Source: Caballeronia sp. NK8
Lineage (GTDB): Bacteria; Pseudomonadota; Gammaproteobacteria; Burkholderiales; Burkholderiaceae
NCBI RefSeq assembly: GCF_018408855.1
Contig: NZ_AP024328.1
Span: forward strand, 1-64,000
Direction: 5' to 3'
Length of the DNA: 64,000 nt
Position 1 is the first letter of the stretch; each line of letters begins with the position of its first letter. A model generated the notes under the pieces. The model ran no database searches and was not told the origin of the DNA. It saw only the letters and a program-made list of their open reading frames with translations. The position numbers and the translations under genes were made by a program. Below are positions 20,800-28,679 of the stretch, in pieces.

Positions 20800-22607
20800 G
20801 CAGGCTCGGATTTCGGACGACGATAGAAGGTCGCGGCCTCGCGGAGCATCCGTAGTTTTTCCGCCTGCACATAGACCGAGGTCGTCTGCAGCGACGCGTG
20901 CCCGAGGATTCGTTGCACGACGTCGAGCGGCACGTCCTCGGCCGCGGCATGTGTACCGAACGTATGACGGAACGCGTGAGGCGATGTGCCAGCCAGCAAC
21001 TTGATTTCGTCGACCGACAACTCAGTGCTCATTTCCGCAATCAACCGCTTCATCGCCCACGCGATCATCTTGTTGATGCCGTCGACGTGGTAGGCGAGGG
21101 CGGTGCCGTCGGCGTACTTTTTCTGGCCGTGCGCCGTCCGAGGAACAAAAAGCGTCGACAATAGCGGGCCTTCCTTTGCCGTATCGAACTCAAGCCCGCG
21201 GTCCCGCCAATGCGCCGTCAACGCCGCGATGGTCGCGGGGCTGACCGGCACCGTGCGTTGCTTGTTGCGCTTGCCAACGATGGAGAGTTGCCAGACCGTC
21301 TCTTGGCCATCGCCATAATTCGTCGGGGACATCGCTTCCCGCCGGGCATTGACCAGCTCCTCTCGCCGCAACCCGGAGTCGCCGCTCAACAAAAGCGCGA
21401 CGCGAACCGACCTCCAGTACGCGCCATCGTCCCGGTCGCATTGTGTATCGATGTAGGCGCGAATCCGCTGCCACAGGGACGGCGGGAGCGCCCGATCAAC
21501 CCTGAGCAGATCCTCCCGCTCAACGATGAGCGGATCAGATACCGCGCTCCACGGGTTGCCGGCGAGATAGCGCACATTCACCAACCAAGCGAACGCCGCG
21601 CGCAAAGCGCGCACCGCGTACCGCTGACTCTCGGAACTGAGCTCCGCTGTGGCAAAGGGTCTCCAACGGCCGCTTACTCTCGACGCACGCGGGCCGACAA
21701 AGTCAGGCGAGGGTGCACGCAAGAAGTCTTTATAGGCTTCGCAGTCGTCGGCGAGCAGGGAGCTGAGCGGCTTGCTCCTCACGGTCACAGACCAAAGCAG
21801 GAACCGCTCGATCTCCTTGGTATAGGCGCGTAGCGTCTTAGGCTGATCGCGGTAATGGTGCAGGTAGGCGCGAACGGCATCCAGATCGTGGCGAGCTCGG
21901 ATATACGAAAAGCTGCTGTGGCGATTGACGCCATTTGTGCCCGCCAGTTCGTTCGCCAAGTCGAGCCGCTCGAGCGGCGCCAGGATGTGCGAACCTGTAT
22001 CGATCGTTACAAGGTCCGCCTCGGGCGCGCGGAACGGGTCGTCGAGGATGACGTCCGACGCGACGTACGCGCCGAGGTCGCGTTCATGGTGGCGTAGCCA
22101 GGACACGATGTGTTGTGCGCGACCCGGCCCAATGCGCGGCACCGCGCGCCACCAGCTTCCGCCCCGCCGGTTACAGAAGTCCACCAGTTCAGCCAGCGTC
22201 TGAACGCCCGCGTCTTTCAGCCGCCGGGCGACCAGCGGCCGGAACCACATGCCGACGCCCTGCGTCGGCTCGGGCTTGGCGACGGCCAACAGCGCCGCCT
22301 GCTCGACCATCTTGAGCGTCACGGCGGTCAGGCGCGCGCTGCCGTGGGCCTTGGCCGACGACTTCAGGTGGTCGGCGAGCACCGATGAGCCATGCTCGAG
22401 CGCCAGTTCCACCAGTTCCGCCTGCATGCGCCGCAGAAACGCCTCGACCCAGGCGGGCGTCGCGTCGTTGCCGTCTTCGTCTTCGGAAAAGTACAGACGC
22501 GTAATCGTCGACGCGGGAATGCGCTGGACGAACGCGCGCAACGCCGCGAAGTGGTTGCGCGTGTACGCCGCGCGGCTTTTTGTGACGGTCTGCGGTTTGT
22601 TGGCCAT
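20796..22607 (-). CDS. Tyrosine recombinase/integrase with DUF3701-like N terminus
   Basis: A 603-residue site-specific recombinase. Residues 15-180 form a long N-terminal region like the DUF3701 domain found in Burkholderia integrases, with a helix-hairpin-helix-like 'WWRAVPRIGPGRAQHIVSWL'. Residues 235-345 are the SAM-like core-binding domain, and 370-595 are the catalytic domain with R414 (in SGLRREE), H544 and R547 (HAFRH), H570 (LGHAS) and the nucleophile Y579 (TSVYVQ). All catalytic residues are present. Three related 24-bp sites with recombinase-site symmetry lie 70-290 bp upstream of its start and are probable substrates. It may resolve plasmid multimers or move or invert DNA. Confidence 0.88.
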   Translation of the reverse strand: MANKPQTVTKSRAAYTRNHFAALRAFVQRIPASTITRLYFSEDEDGNDATPAWVEAFLRRMQAELVELALEHGSSVLADHLKSSAKAHGSARLTAVTLKMVEQAALLAVAKPEPTQGVGMWFRPLVARRLKDAGVQTLAELVDFCNRRGGSWWRAVPRIGPGRAQHIVSWLRHHERDLGAYVASDVILDDPFRAPEADLVTIDTGSHILAPLERLDLANELAGTNGVNRHSSFSYIRARHDLDAVRAYLHHYRDQPKTLRAYTKEIERFLLWSVTVRSKPLSSLLADDCEAYKDFLRAPSPDFVGPRASRVSGRWRPFATAELSSESQRYAVRALRAAFAWLVNVRYLAGNPWSAVSDPLIVEREDLLRVDRALPPSLWQRIRAYIDTQCDRDDGAYWRSVRVALLLSGDSGLRREELVNARREAMSPTNYGDGQETVWQLSIVGKRNKQRTVPVSPATIAALTAHWRDRGLEFDTAKEGPLLSTLFVPRTAHGQKKYADGTALAYHVDGINKMIAWAMKRLIAEMSTELSVDEIKLLAGTSPHAFRHTFGTHAAAEDVPLDVVQRILGHASLQTTSVYVQAEKLRMLREAATFYRRPKSEPA

Positions 22608-22679
22608 TGGCGGTTTCTTGACGTTCGCTGAGAGGCCCGTCAGGACGGGACGTAGATGCCCTACCCCCTGATTTTACCC

Positions 22680-22703
22680 ATTAAACGTAATCCTGATAAT
22701 ACG
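22680..22703 (+). repeat. Candidate recombinase site 1
   Basis: A 24-bp element beginning ATTAAACGTAAT and ending GATAATACG. With the next 10 bases it forms a palindrome with arms CCTGATAAT and ATTATCAGG around ACGA (22692-22713), the geometry expected of two recombinase-binding arms around a short crossover region. It is directly repeated, with changes, at 22792. Confidence 0.6.
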
Positions 22704-22791
22704 AATTATCAGGCATGGAGGGACGTTTTTCGGCAGATCTCCATGCCGCTGGCCGACCAAAGCCGTTGATGGGTCGTACCGCAGCGGCAAG

Positions 22792-22815
22792 ATTAAGCGT
22801 AATGCTGCTAATACG
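22792..22815 (+). repeat. Candidate recombinase site 2
   Basis: A 24-bp element ATTAAGCGTAAT plus GCTGCTAATACG, in the same orientation as site 1 and 112 bp from it. It lies within an imperfect palindrome whose outer arms are AAGCGT and ACGCTT (about 22796-22827). Confidence 0.6.
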
Positions 22816-22871
22816 ACTTATCACGCTTGAAATGACGTCCACCAGTGCCTAAAGTCGGCGTGGGAGCGCCA

Positions 22872-22895
22872 CGTATTAGCAGAATTACGCTTAAT
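22872..22895 (-). repeat. Candidate recombinase site 3 (inverted)
   Basis: The minus strand reads ATTAAGCGTAAT plus TCTGCTAATACG, differing from site 2 at one base, in opposite orientation. An inverted pair would allow inversion of the short segment between sites 2 and 3. Confidence 0.6.
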
Positions 22896-24362
22896 GGCGG
22901 GCGCAGGGTTGGCGAGGTTCTAAAGCGTCGACGGAAGCGCCCGCCGCGCCCGGCTGATCTGCGATCACGGGTTCGTTTGACCCAGGAGCGCCCGATGTTG
23001 CGGGGCGAGGCAAGCACTTCCGGGCGTCGTGGGCCCCTCTGCCAACACACGAAGGCCGTGGCGCCCCGGTCGAGGGAGCGTCGAATATGGCGGTTGGGAA
23101 CGGGTCGGGCACCGTTCGCCGCAGCGAAACGCAGGATCGTGCCACTGACTTAACGAGGGTGGCTCGCTTGACGCTAAAGGCCGCTTACCGCAATGGGCCG
23201 GTACGCCGCCCCTTTTACCGATCTGTGAACTCAAGACCATAGCCATGCGCCTTTCGCGGGCAGCCCGCCGCGTCGCTTCGCGCGGCGAGCATGTCTCAAT
23301 CGGTTGCAGGCCACGGAAACCATGCTCGCCGGCGCCTAGTAGGATGACCGGTCCATTTCAAGAGAGGAAGGCGTTTAGGACGTCAGTCAACGGCGCGCAA
23401 GGCAAACGGGGCGAGGAGGGTTCGCCCGCGGGCTTCGCCCAAGGACCTCGACGATCCGGTCGCGGGAGCGAGCCAGTGTGCCGGAGGCGGCTCACGCTCG
23501 GTAGGCGGTCAGTGGAGGGGGCATAGGCGCCTCGCAGTAAAAGATTTACCGATTATCCACCGTCGCGAGATTCGCCGCGGCAGATTTTGCCGCTACTAAC
23601 ACTGAATGTTGAATGCCCATCCGCCCCACCGCTGACCGTCCGTCGCCCGTTCATGGCCGAGGCGTGTTCGTGCTCACGCGCATCAGTTCCGGTGAGGTGC
23701 TGTCTAAGTGCGAAGGCTAGCTTCTCCCTTAGAAGGAAGCGCAGCGCCGGCCGCTCAGGCCGCCCTCAAGCGACTCTATGGATGTCACTGCGGATCACTT
23801 GCCTGTCCAAGGGGCGATGCTCGCGCCACGCGGCCGGTAACGGCCCATGTATGCCCGCCTTACCATTGCGACGGGCGTAGGTGGGCACCATTGGACTTGT
23901 GACCCGTCCGCTCCCCAGTTCGCTCCTCAGCCGCTTTGTCGCTCGGTGCCTGTGCTTCAAGCAAGCGAGAAAAATCGGAGCCAAGTCGGCAAGCTGCCCA
24001 AAGCTACAATTGCCATGGGTTGCAATCGGGTTGGCGAGGAGGCGGCGAGTTTGAACGAGGGCGGATCGAGGGTCATCGCCGTGCGTGGAGCTGCAGAGCG
24101 ATCCGTCGTCCGACGCCGATACGCTGGGCAGCGATCGATCGCACGGCGCGAATTCCGAGGACTTGACGATCGCGGGTAAGGGAACGCATGAGGTCTGTTG
24201 GGTCTGCCCACGGAGATCCCTTGGAGTCGCCGTGCACTCGTCGGGGGAAGAGTTCGGCTCAATCGCTTCGCTAGGGTGTTTGTGGCCGTCGAACGGTGTC
24301 GGCAGCGGGCGAGACGACGATACAATATGTATACGTCAATCCCTGCAGTCGCCAATTAAGAG
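22896..24362. other. 1.5 kb without a convincing gene
   Basis: Several frames of 70-130 codons exist on both strands but overlap each other, lack ribosome binding sites and have Arg/Pro/Ser-rich compositions typical of spurious frames in GC-rich DNA. The right end contains an AT-richer stretch with TACAAT at 24321-24326, which may be the -10 element for the defence operon that starts at 24363. This may be decayed DNA next to the recombinase. Confidence 0.5.
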
Positions 24363-25661
24363 ATGAAAAAAGTTCGGCTGTTGCATCTTTCAGATATCCA
24401 TTTCCACCCTCCGGGCGCAATCGGACACGATCCCGACTATGCGCTTCGGGAGGATCTCCGTTTGGATCTCGCGGCGATGGTTGCGGGGCGAGGTCCTCTC
24501 GACGCGATTCTAGTAACTGGAGATATCGCGTTTTCGGCGGCTAAGGTTGAGTACGAAAATGCTTCCGAGTGGCTCGATGCGATGGCCGACACCGGCGGTT
24601 GCGGGCGTGAGATGGTGTACGTATGTCCTGGCAATCACGATATTGACAGAGAGTTCATCCGCAAGAACGGGCTGGTTGAAGACTTGCACGATAGCGTGCG
24701 AGGTCGACCGTCACACTTCGAGCGGGAACAGCACCTCATGAGGCGCCTGGAACAAGACGTTGCCCGCGAGTTGGTGTACTCACCCCTGACGGAGTACAAC
24801 AAGTTTGCTGCCCGGTACGATTGTGCTTTTTTTGCTGATGAGCGTTACGCTTGGGACAGTGACGACTTTGTGCTCAACGACGGGTCTGCCTTGAGGATAC
24901 GAGGGCTGAATTCAGCGCTACTCTCGGGTCCCCGCGATGCACGCGGCTCCTTGTTTTTGGGCGCGAAGGCTTACACGATTACAAGGCGCGCCGGCGTTGA
25001 ATACCTGACAATGTGCCACCATCCACCGTCATGGTTGATTGATGGCGCCGAGGCGCACCGATCTCTGGAAGACCGCGCACGTATTTTGTTATTTGGTCAC
25101 GAACATGATCAGCGTATTGCGTTCGGTCGTGACAATGTCGCTTTGTACGCTGGCGCTACCAATCCAGCTCGGGACGAAAAGGGTTGGAAGCCGGGATACA
25201 ACATCATAGAAATCTGGGTGGAACGCGCCGGAGATGTCCGCCAGCTCCATGTGGAGGTGGTAGCAAGAGAATGGCAGGACCGTCCGGTGCAGTTCCGTAA
25301 CCACGAGGATCGTAGGAACAGGCCAACTCACGTTCACCATTTTGAGCTTGAGCCTTGGATCGCACCACACGCGTCGGAGGCTCCGGCAATGGTAACCCCA
25401 AGCGAGAATGGTGGTCCGACGGCCGAAGCGCCGGCCGTGAAAGAGGAATCTCCGCGTCCGCCTGCAATGCGATCGATTCTCCACGCATTCTTTCGGCTGC
25501 CAATCTCTCGGAAAAGCGAAATCGTCGGGAAGCTTGGCCTGCTCGATGACAGCGAGACACGGCTACCGGAAGTCGAGCGCTTCAAGCGTGCAATCGAACG
25601 CGCGAAGCAGCAGGGTAAGCTAGAGACGCTCTGGAAAATGACAATGGAACGGGGAAGTTAA
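24363..25661 (+). CDS. Calcineurin-like metallophosphoesterase with C-terminal adaptor domain
   Basis: A 432-residue protein. The N-terminal 270 residues carry the full set of dimetal phosphoesterase motifs: 'LHLSDIHFH' (DxH), 'ILVTGDIAFS' (GD), 'VCPGNHDID' (GNHD), 'TMCHHPPSW' and 'LLFGHEHDQ' (GHxH). It could therefore cleave a nucleotide, nucleic acid or phosphoester. A flexible linker (about 320-365) leads to a compact helical C-terminal domain, 'FFRLPISRKSEIVGKLGLLD' ... 'RFKRAIERAKQQGKLETLW', resembling adaptor domains that couple effectors to GTPase-centred conflict systems. It starts an operon of five genes with a 3-bp gap to the next. I infer that it is the effector or toxin of the system. 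Confidence 0.82.
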   Translation: MKKVRLLHLSDIHFHPPGAIGHDPDYALREDLRLDLAAMVAGRGPLDAILVTGDIAFSAAKVEYENASEWLDAMADTGGCGREMVYVCPGNHDIDREFIRKNGLVEDLHDSVRGRPSHFEREQHLMRRLEQDVARELVYSPLTEYNKFAARYDCAFFADERYAWDSDDFVLNDGSALRIRGLNSALLSGPRDARGSLFLGAKAYTITRRAGVEYLTMCHHPPSWLIDGAEAHRSLEDRARILLFGHEHDQRIAFGRDNVALYAGATNPARDEKGWKPGYNIIEIWVERAGDVRQLHVEVVAREWQDRPVQFRNHEDRRNRPTHVHHFELEPWIAPHASEAPAMVTPSENGGPTAEAPAVKEESPRPPAMRSILHAFFRLPISRKSEIVGKLGLLDDSETRLPEVERFKRAIERAKQQGKLETLWKMTMERGS

Positions 25662-25664
25662 ACG

Positions 25665-26777
25665 ATGTCGGAGACGACCGCACAGTATCTATCGCGCTTG
25701 CACCTCTCAACTGGTCTGGTATCGGATACGGATGTAGTGGACCGCAGGGCAACGGCGATCAAGTCGGTAGCTGAAAAGTGCACAATCGAACAGGCCGTCA
25801 TCGGTGCGTCGGTCGCGGCTGGCATCGCGAGCGATTTTTCTAAGCTGCAGTGGTTGACCACGCCGATTTCCGCCGCTGATCCTACATACGCACCTGTAGG
25901 AATTGACAAATCCGCAGCTATCGCCGCGTCTGCGTTCACGAACGCGGTGCTTGCGGGTTCGGACAAGCGCAGCTCGGCTGCGGCGCTCGTTGTGTTGTCA
26001 GCGGGCCTGTCTGCCGCGCGAGTTACCATCGTCGACGATCGGCTTTCGGCCGCGGCCCAGCGACGTTTGTGGGCAATCCAGCAGATCGGGGGGCCGCAAA
26101 TTAAATATAGTCAACCATCGGCGTCGGTTGTGGCGGAGCAGATCGTGGCGCTAAGCACCCCGTTGGCGCAAAACAATGCCCCAGCGGCGGTTGAGCCGTT
26201 GAAGGCGGTAGTTGATGGGCTCGTGAAGGCAGACGCTGCACAGGGCAAAGCAGCGTCTGAGGCAGTTTCAGCGATTATCACCAGACAAAATCTGCTAGAA
26301 GCAGAAGTGCAAATGCTGTGGTGGGTAGTCGGTAAGGCGAGTCACGAGTTGCTGAAACCGTTTGCCGATCTTCCGGCCTATGAAGCTGCCGCTCGTGCCG
26401 CGAAGGAGCTCGTTGGGATGTTTTCGCCGCATCGGCCATCAGGTCCATTCGCAGCACCATCGCTGTTAGAGCGCGTTCTGGAGTCGAATCAAAAATCGAG
26501 GTCTGCCGCACAGACACTTGAGAAGGCAATGAGCGGACTCGCTAAGGAGGTGCGCGCAGCGTTGTTTGTTGCTAGGCCGTCTGCATCCGCTGCGCCGGCC
26601 GCATTTCCGATCATGCTCGCAGCGGAATTTTCTCTTGAAAGCAACGACGAGCCGGACTGGAAGCCTCGGTTCACACGTACATCCCATGTTGACGCAACGC
26701 ACGAGCTCACTCCGGTCGAGTTCGCCAAGCAACTTCTTCGTGAGTTCCTGCTATGGAAGATGCTGTCAACGTCGTAA
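25665..26777 (+). CDS. All-helical GTPase-associated protein (GASH-like)
   Basis: A 370-residue protein without catalytic motifs, rich in Ala and helices, beginning 'MSETTAQYLSRLHLSTGLVS'. Its N-terminal part resembles the region described as the GTPase-associated system helical (GASH) domain; this rests on composition and operon position and needs a profile search. The C terminus, ending 'ELTPVEFAKQLLREFLLWKM', may contact the GTPases. It begins 3 bp after the phosphoesterase gene and its end overlaps the next gene by 25 bp, indicating tight translational coupling. The likely role is a scaffold or inhibitor between effector and GTPases. Confidence 0.6.
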   Translation: MSETTAQYLSRLHLSTGLVSDTDVVDRRATAIKSVAEKCTIEQAVIGASVAAGIASDFSKLQWLTTPISAADPTYAPVGIDKSAAIAASAFTNAVLAGSDKRSSAAALVVLSAGLSAARVTIVDDRLSAAAQRRLWAIQQIGGPQIKYSQPSASVVAEQIVALSTPLAQNNAPAAVEPLKAVVDGLVKADAAQGKAASEAVSAIITRQNLLEAEVQMLWWVVGKASHELLKPFADLPAYEAAARAAKELVGMFSPHRPSGPFAAPSLLERVLESNQKSRSAAQTLEKAMSGLAKEVRAALFVARPSASAAPAAFPIMLAAEFSLESNDEPDWKPRFTRTSHVDATHELTPVEFAKQLLREFLLWKMLSTS

Positions 26778-27793
26778 CGCCCAAAGGTAAGTGCCGCACT
26801 TCTGGATGCTTCGCCCCAGACGAGCGCTGTATTGAAGGTCTGACTTTAGAGGAATGCCCGAACTTCACGTTTGGGGAAATCGAGCGAGACGATTCTACTG
26901 AGCAGAGACTGGTTGAAGCCCGCGGGCATGGACACATCGAAGCTACCACAGTGATCGGTCGGGGGGGCGCGGCATTTTCTGCAGCGGAGGCCGACTCATG
27001 CATCTTAAGCATGCCGCTACGCTCGACGGTCGGAGTTGTGTCGCTCGTAGGCGTGCCGGATTCCGGCAAGACGACGCTCCTCGCAAGCCTCTATGAGATA
27101 GTGCGTCGAGGCCTCGTTCATGGAGCACTCTTCGCAGGGAGCGAAACGATCCGCGGTTTTGAGGAACGGTGCCACTATTCGAGACTTGCTTCGTTCCGGT
27201 CGTCGCCGGACACACCGCGCACTGCCGCGGAGTTGAGACTGCTTCATCTTAGTGTGGCATTGGAGGGTACCGGCAAACGGATCGAATTGTTTTTCGCTGA
27301 CCGCCGCGGCGAACAGTTTCAGGATCTGCTCGATCGCCCAGCGCTGAATGACAGCTTCATAGAGGTACAACGCGGAAGTCACGTCGCATTTCTCGTCGAT
27401 GGAGACCATCTGATCGATGGTGGTAAGCGGGAGGCCGCAATCGCGAAAGTCCAGCGGCTTGCGATTGCATTGAAAGACAAGCTCTCGGATACATGTGCGA
27501 TCCAGCTGGTTGTGACCAAGAACGACCGACTGGAAGGTCATACCGATGAAGCGTTTATTCGCAGCAGGATCGACTCGCTATTCAAGCGAATCAGCCAAAC
27601 CCTCAAGGCTGACGTTCGCGTCTCAGTGCACTATATCGCCTCGAGAATGCTCGGGGAACCAGCGAGCGGACTGAATGGATTGCTGGAGCAATGGCTCCAA
27701 ATCTATCCTGCCGCGCAACGCGAAGCGATATCTGTACCTTTGGGGTCCAACGCGTTCGAACGCCTGATGAACGTCCAGACGGGGAACGAATGA
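26753..27793 (+). CDS. Cys-rich P-loop GTPase (double-GTPase family, first member)
   Basis: A 346-residue GTPase. The N terminus has a zinc-ribbon-like set of four cysteines (C14, C19, C26, C35 in 'CRTSGCFAPDERC' and after). The G domain has Walker A GVPDSGKTT at 100-108, a DRRG switch-2 motif in 'FFADRRGEQF', and a degenerate specificity motif TKND in 'LVVTKNDRLE'. It resembles the 'double-GTPase' (DO-GTPase) families that occur in adjacent pairs in predicted conflict systems. The start overlaps the upstream gene by 25 bp and its stop overlaps the next start in ATGA. It is likely a switch controlling assembly or activation of the effector. Confidence 0.75.
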   Translation: MEDAVNVVTPKGKCRTSGCFAPDERCIEGLTLEECPNFTFGEIERDDSTEQRLVEARGHGHIEATTVIGRGGAAFSAAEADSCILSMPLRSTVGVVSLVGVPDSGKTTLLASLYEIVRRGLVHGALFAGSETIRGFEERCHYSRLASFRSSPDTPRTAAELRLLHLSVALEGTGKRIELFFADRRGEQFQDLLDRPALNDSFIEVQRGSHVAFLVDGDHLIDGGKREAAIAKVQRLAIALKDKLSDTCAIQLVVTKNDRLEGHTDEAFIRSRIDSLFKRISQTLKADVRVSVHYIASRMLGEPASGLNGLLEQWLQIYPAAQREAISVPLGSNAFERLMNVQTGNE

Positions 27794-28671
27794 AACGGAA
27801 ACTCATCATCGCCGGCATGCCCGAGTCCGGCAAAAGTACTTTCATCGCAGCTCTGCGGCACTTACTCGTCCACCAAGATGTTCGGACGAAGCTGGTTGCG
27901 ACTCGCCTATCTGATGCGGAAGGTCATCTCAATCGCCTTGAACAGGAATGGATCGCTTGCGAGAAGGTCGAGCGGACAAAGCAGACTGTCGAAGAATGGG
28001 TGTCACTGTTCGTTAAACAAGTTGACGGCAGCCAAGAAGCAGTATTGATGATTCCAGATTTCTCTGGAGAAGCCTTCCGACGCCCCGCTGCGACCGGACA
28101 TTGTTCTGAGGCGGTCGCTTCAATGCTTCAAGAGATTGATGGGATGTTGCTGTTCACGAACGCCGACCGCGGCGCGGACGACATTCGACTAGAGCAATTC
28201 GCTGGGCTACTTGACGAGGCTATCGACGCCTCGGAAGACCTTGTGGAAGGTGTGCCAGTCGGATCTAAAGAGTCTGTCAATGAGGACGTCGTCCCGTTTG
28301 AGCCGCTGAATATGCCCGAAGAGCCGCTCCTCGTGGAGATATTGCAGATTCTAAACAGACCGCCCCGCGCGCCAAGAAAGAGGATGCTCGCGATCATTGT
28401 GTCAGCGTGGGATGAAGTGCAGGATAACCCCGCGGAACCGGAGGAGTGGCTCCGTCAGCACCGTCCAATGCTCTGGCAATACCTTCGCAGCAACACAACT
28501 TTATGGGAGAGCCGCGTTTACGGAGTTAGTGCTCAAGGAGGCCGGCTACCGCAGGATAAGGTCGCTCTGCAATGTACGATTCCTGGTCAACGCGTCCAGA
28601 TCGTTGGCCACCAAGCGCAGCCGCACGATCTAACAGATCCGATCGATTGGCTGATGGCGAGCACCGAGTAG
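27790..28671 (+). CDS. P-loop GTPase (double-GTPase family, second member)
   Basis: A 293-residue GTPase starting 'MKRKLIIAGMPESGKSTFIA' with Walker A at residues 9-17. The switch-2 equivalent is 'MIPDFSGEAF' and the specificity motif is replaced by 'IVSAWDEV', a divergent SAWD in place of NKxD. The start at 27790 (ATGA overlap) is chosen over the in-frame ATG at 27691, which lies deep in the previous gene. The neighbouring pair of divergent GTPases is the hallmark of the system. The two probably form a heterodimer or respond in sequence, which is inference. Confidence 0.75.
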   Translation: MKRKLIIAGMPESGKSTFIAALRHLLVHQDVRTKLVATRLSDAEGHLNRLEQEWIACEKVERTKQTVEEWVSLFVKQVDGSQEAVLMIPDFSGEAFRRPAATGHCSEAVASMLQEIDGMLLFTNADRGADDIRLEQFAGLLDEAIDASEDLVEGVPVGSKESVNEDVVPFEPLNMPEEPLLVEILQILNRPPRAPRKRMLAIIVSAWDEVQDNPAEPEEWLRQHRPMLWQYLRSNTTLWESRVYGVSAQGGRLPQDKVALQCTIPGQRVQIVGHQAQPHDLTDPIDWLMASTE

Positions 28672-28679
28672 TACGCAAA

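Noticed and set aside
22249..22671. Plus-strand frame of 140 codons opposite the recombinase start
   Set aside because: Antisense to the recombinase N terminus, with no supporting signal.
23551..23562. Possible DnaA box (TTATCCACC)
   Set aside because: Single occurrence with one mismatch to the consensus and far from the initiator gene; not enough to propose an origin.
23587..24179. Overlapping plus-strand frames of 97 and 110 codons
   Set aside because: No start context, unlike any recognisable family, and mutually overlapping; the region was left as non-coding.
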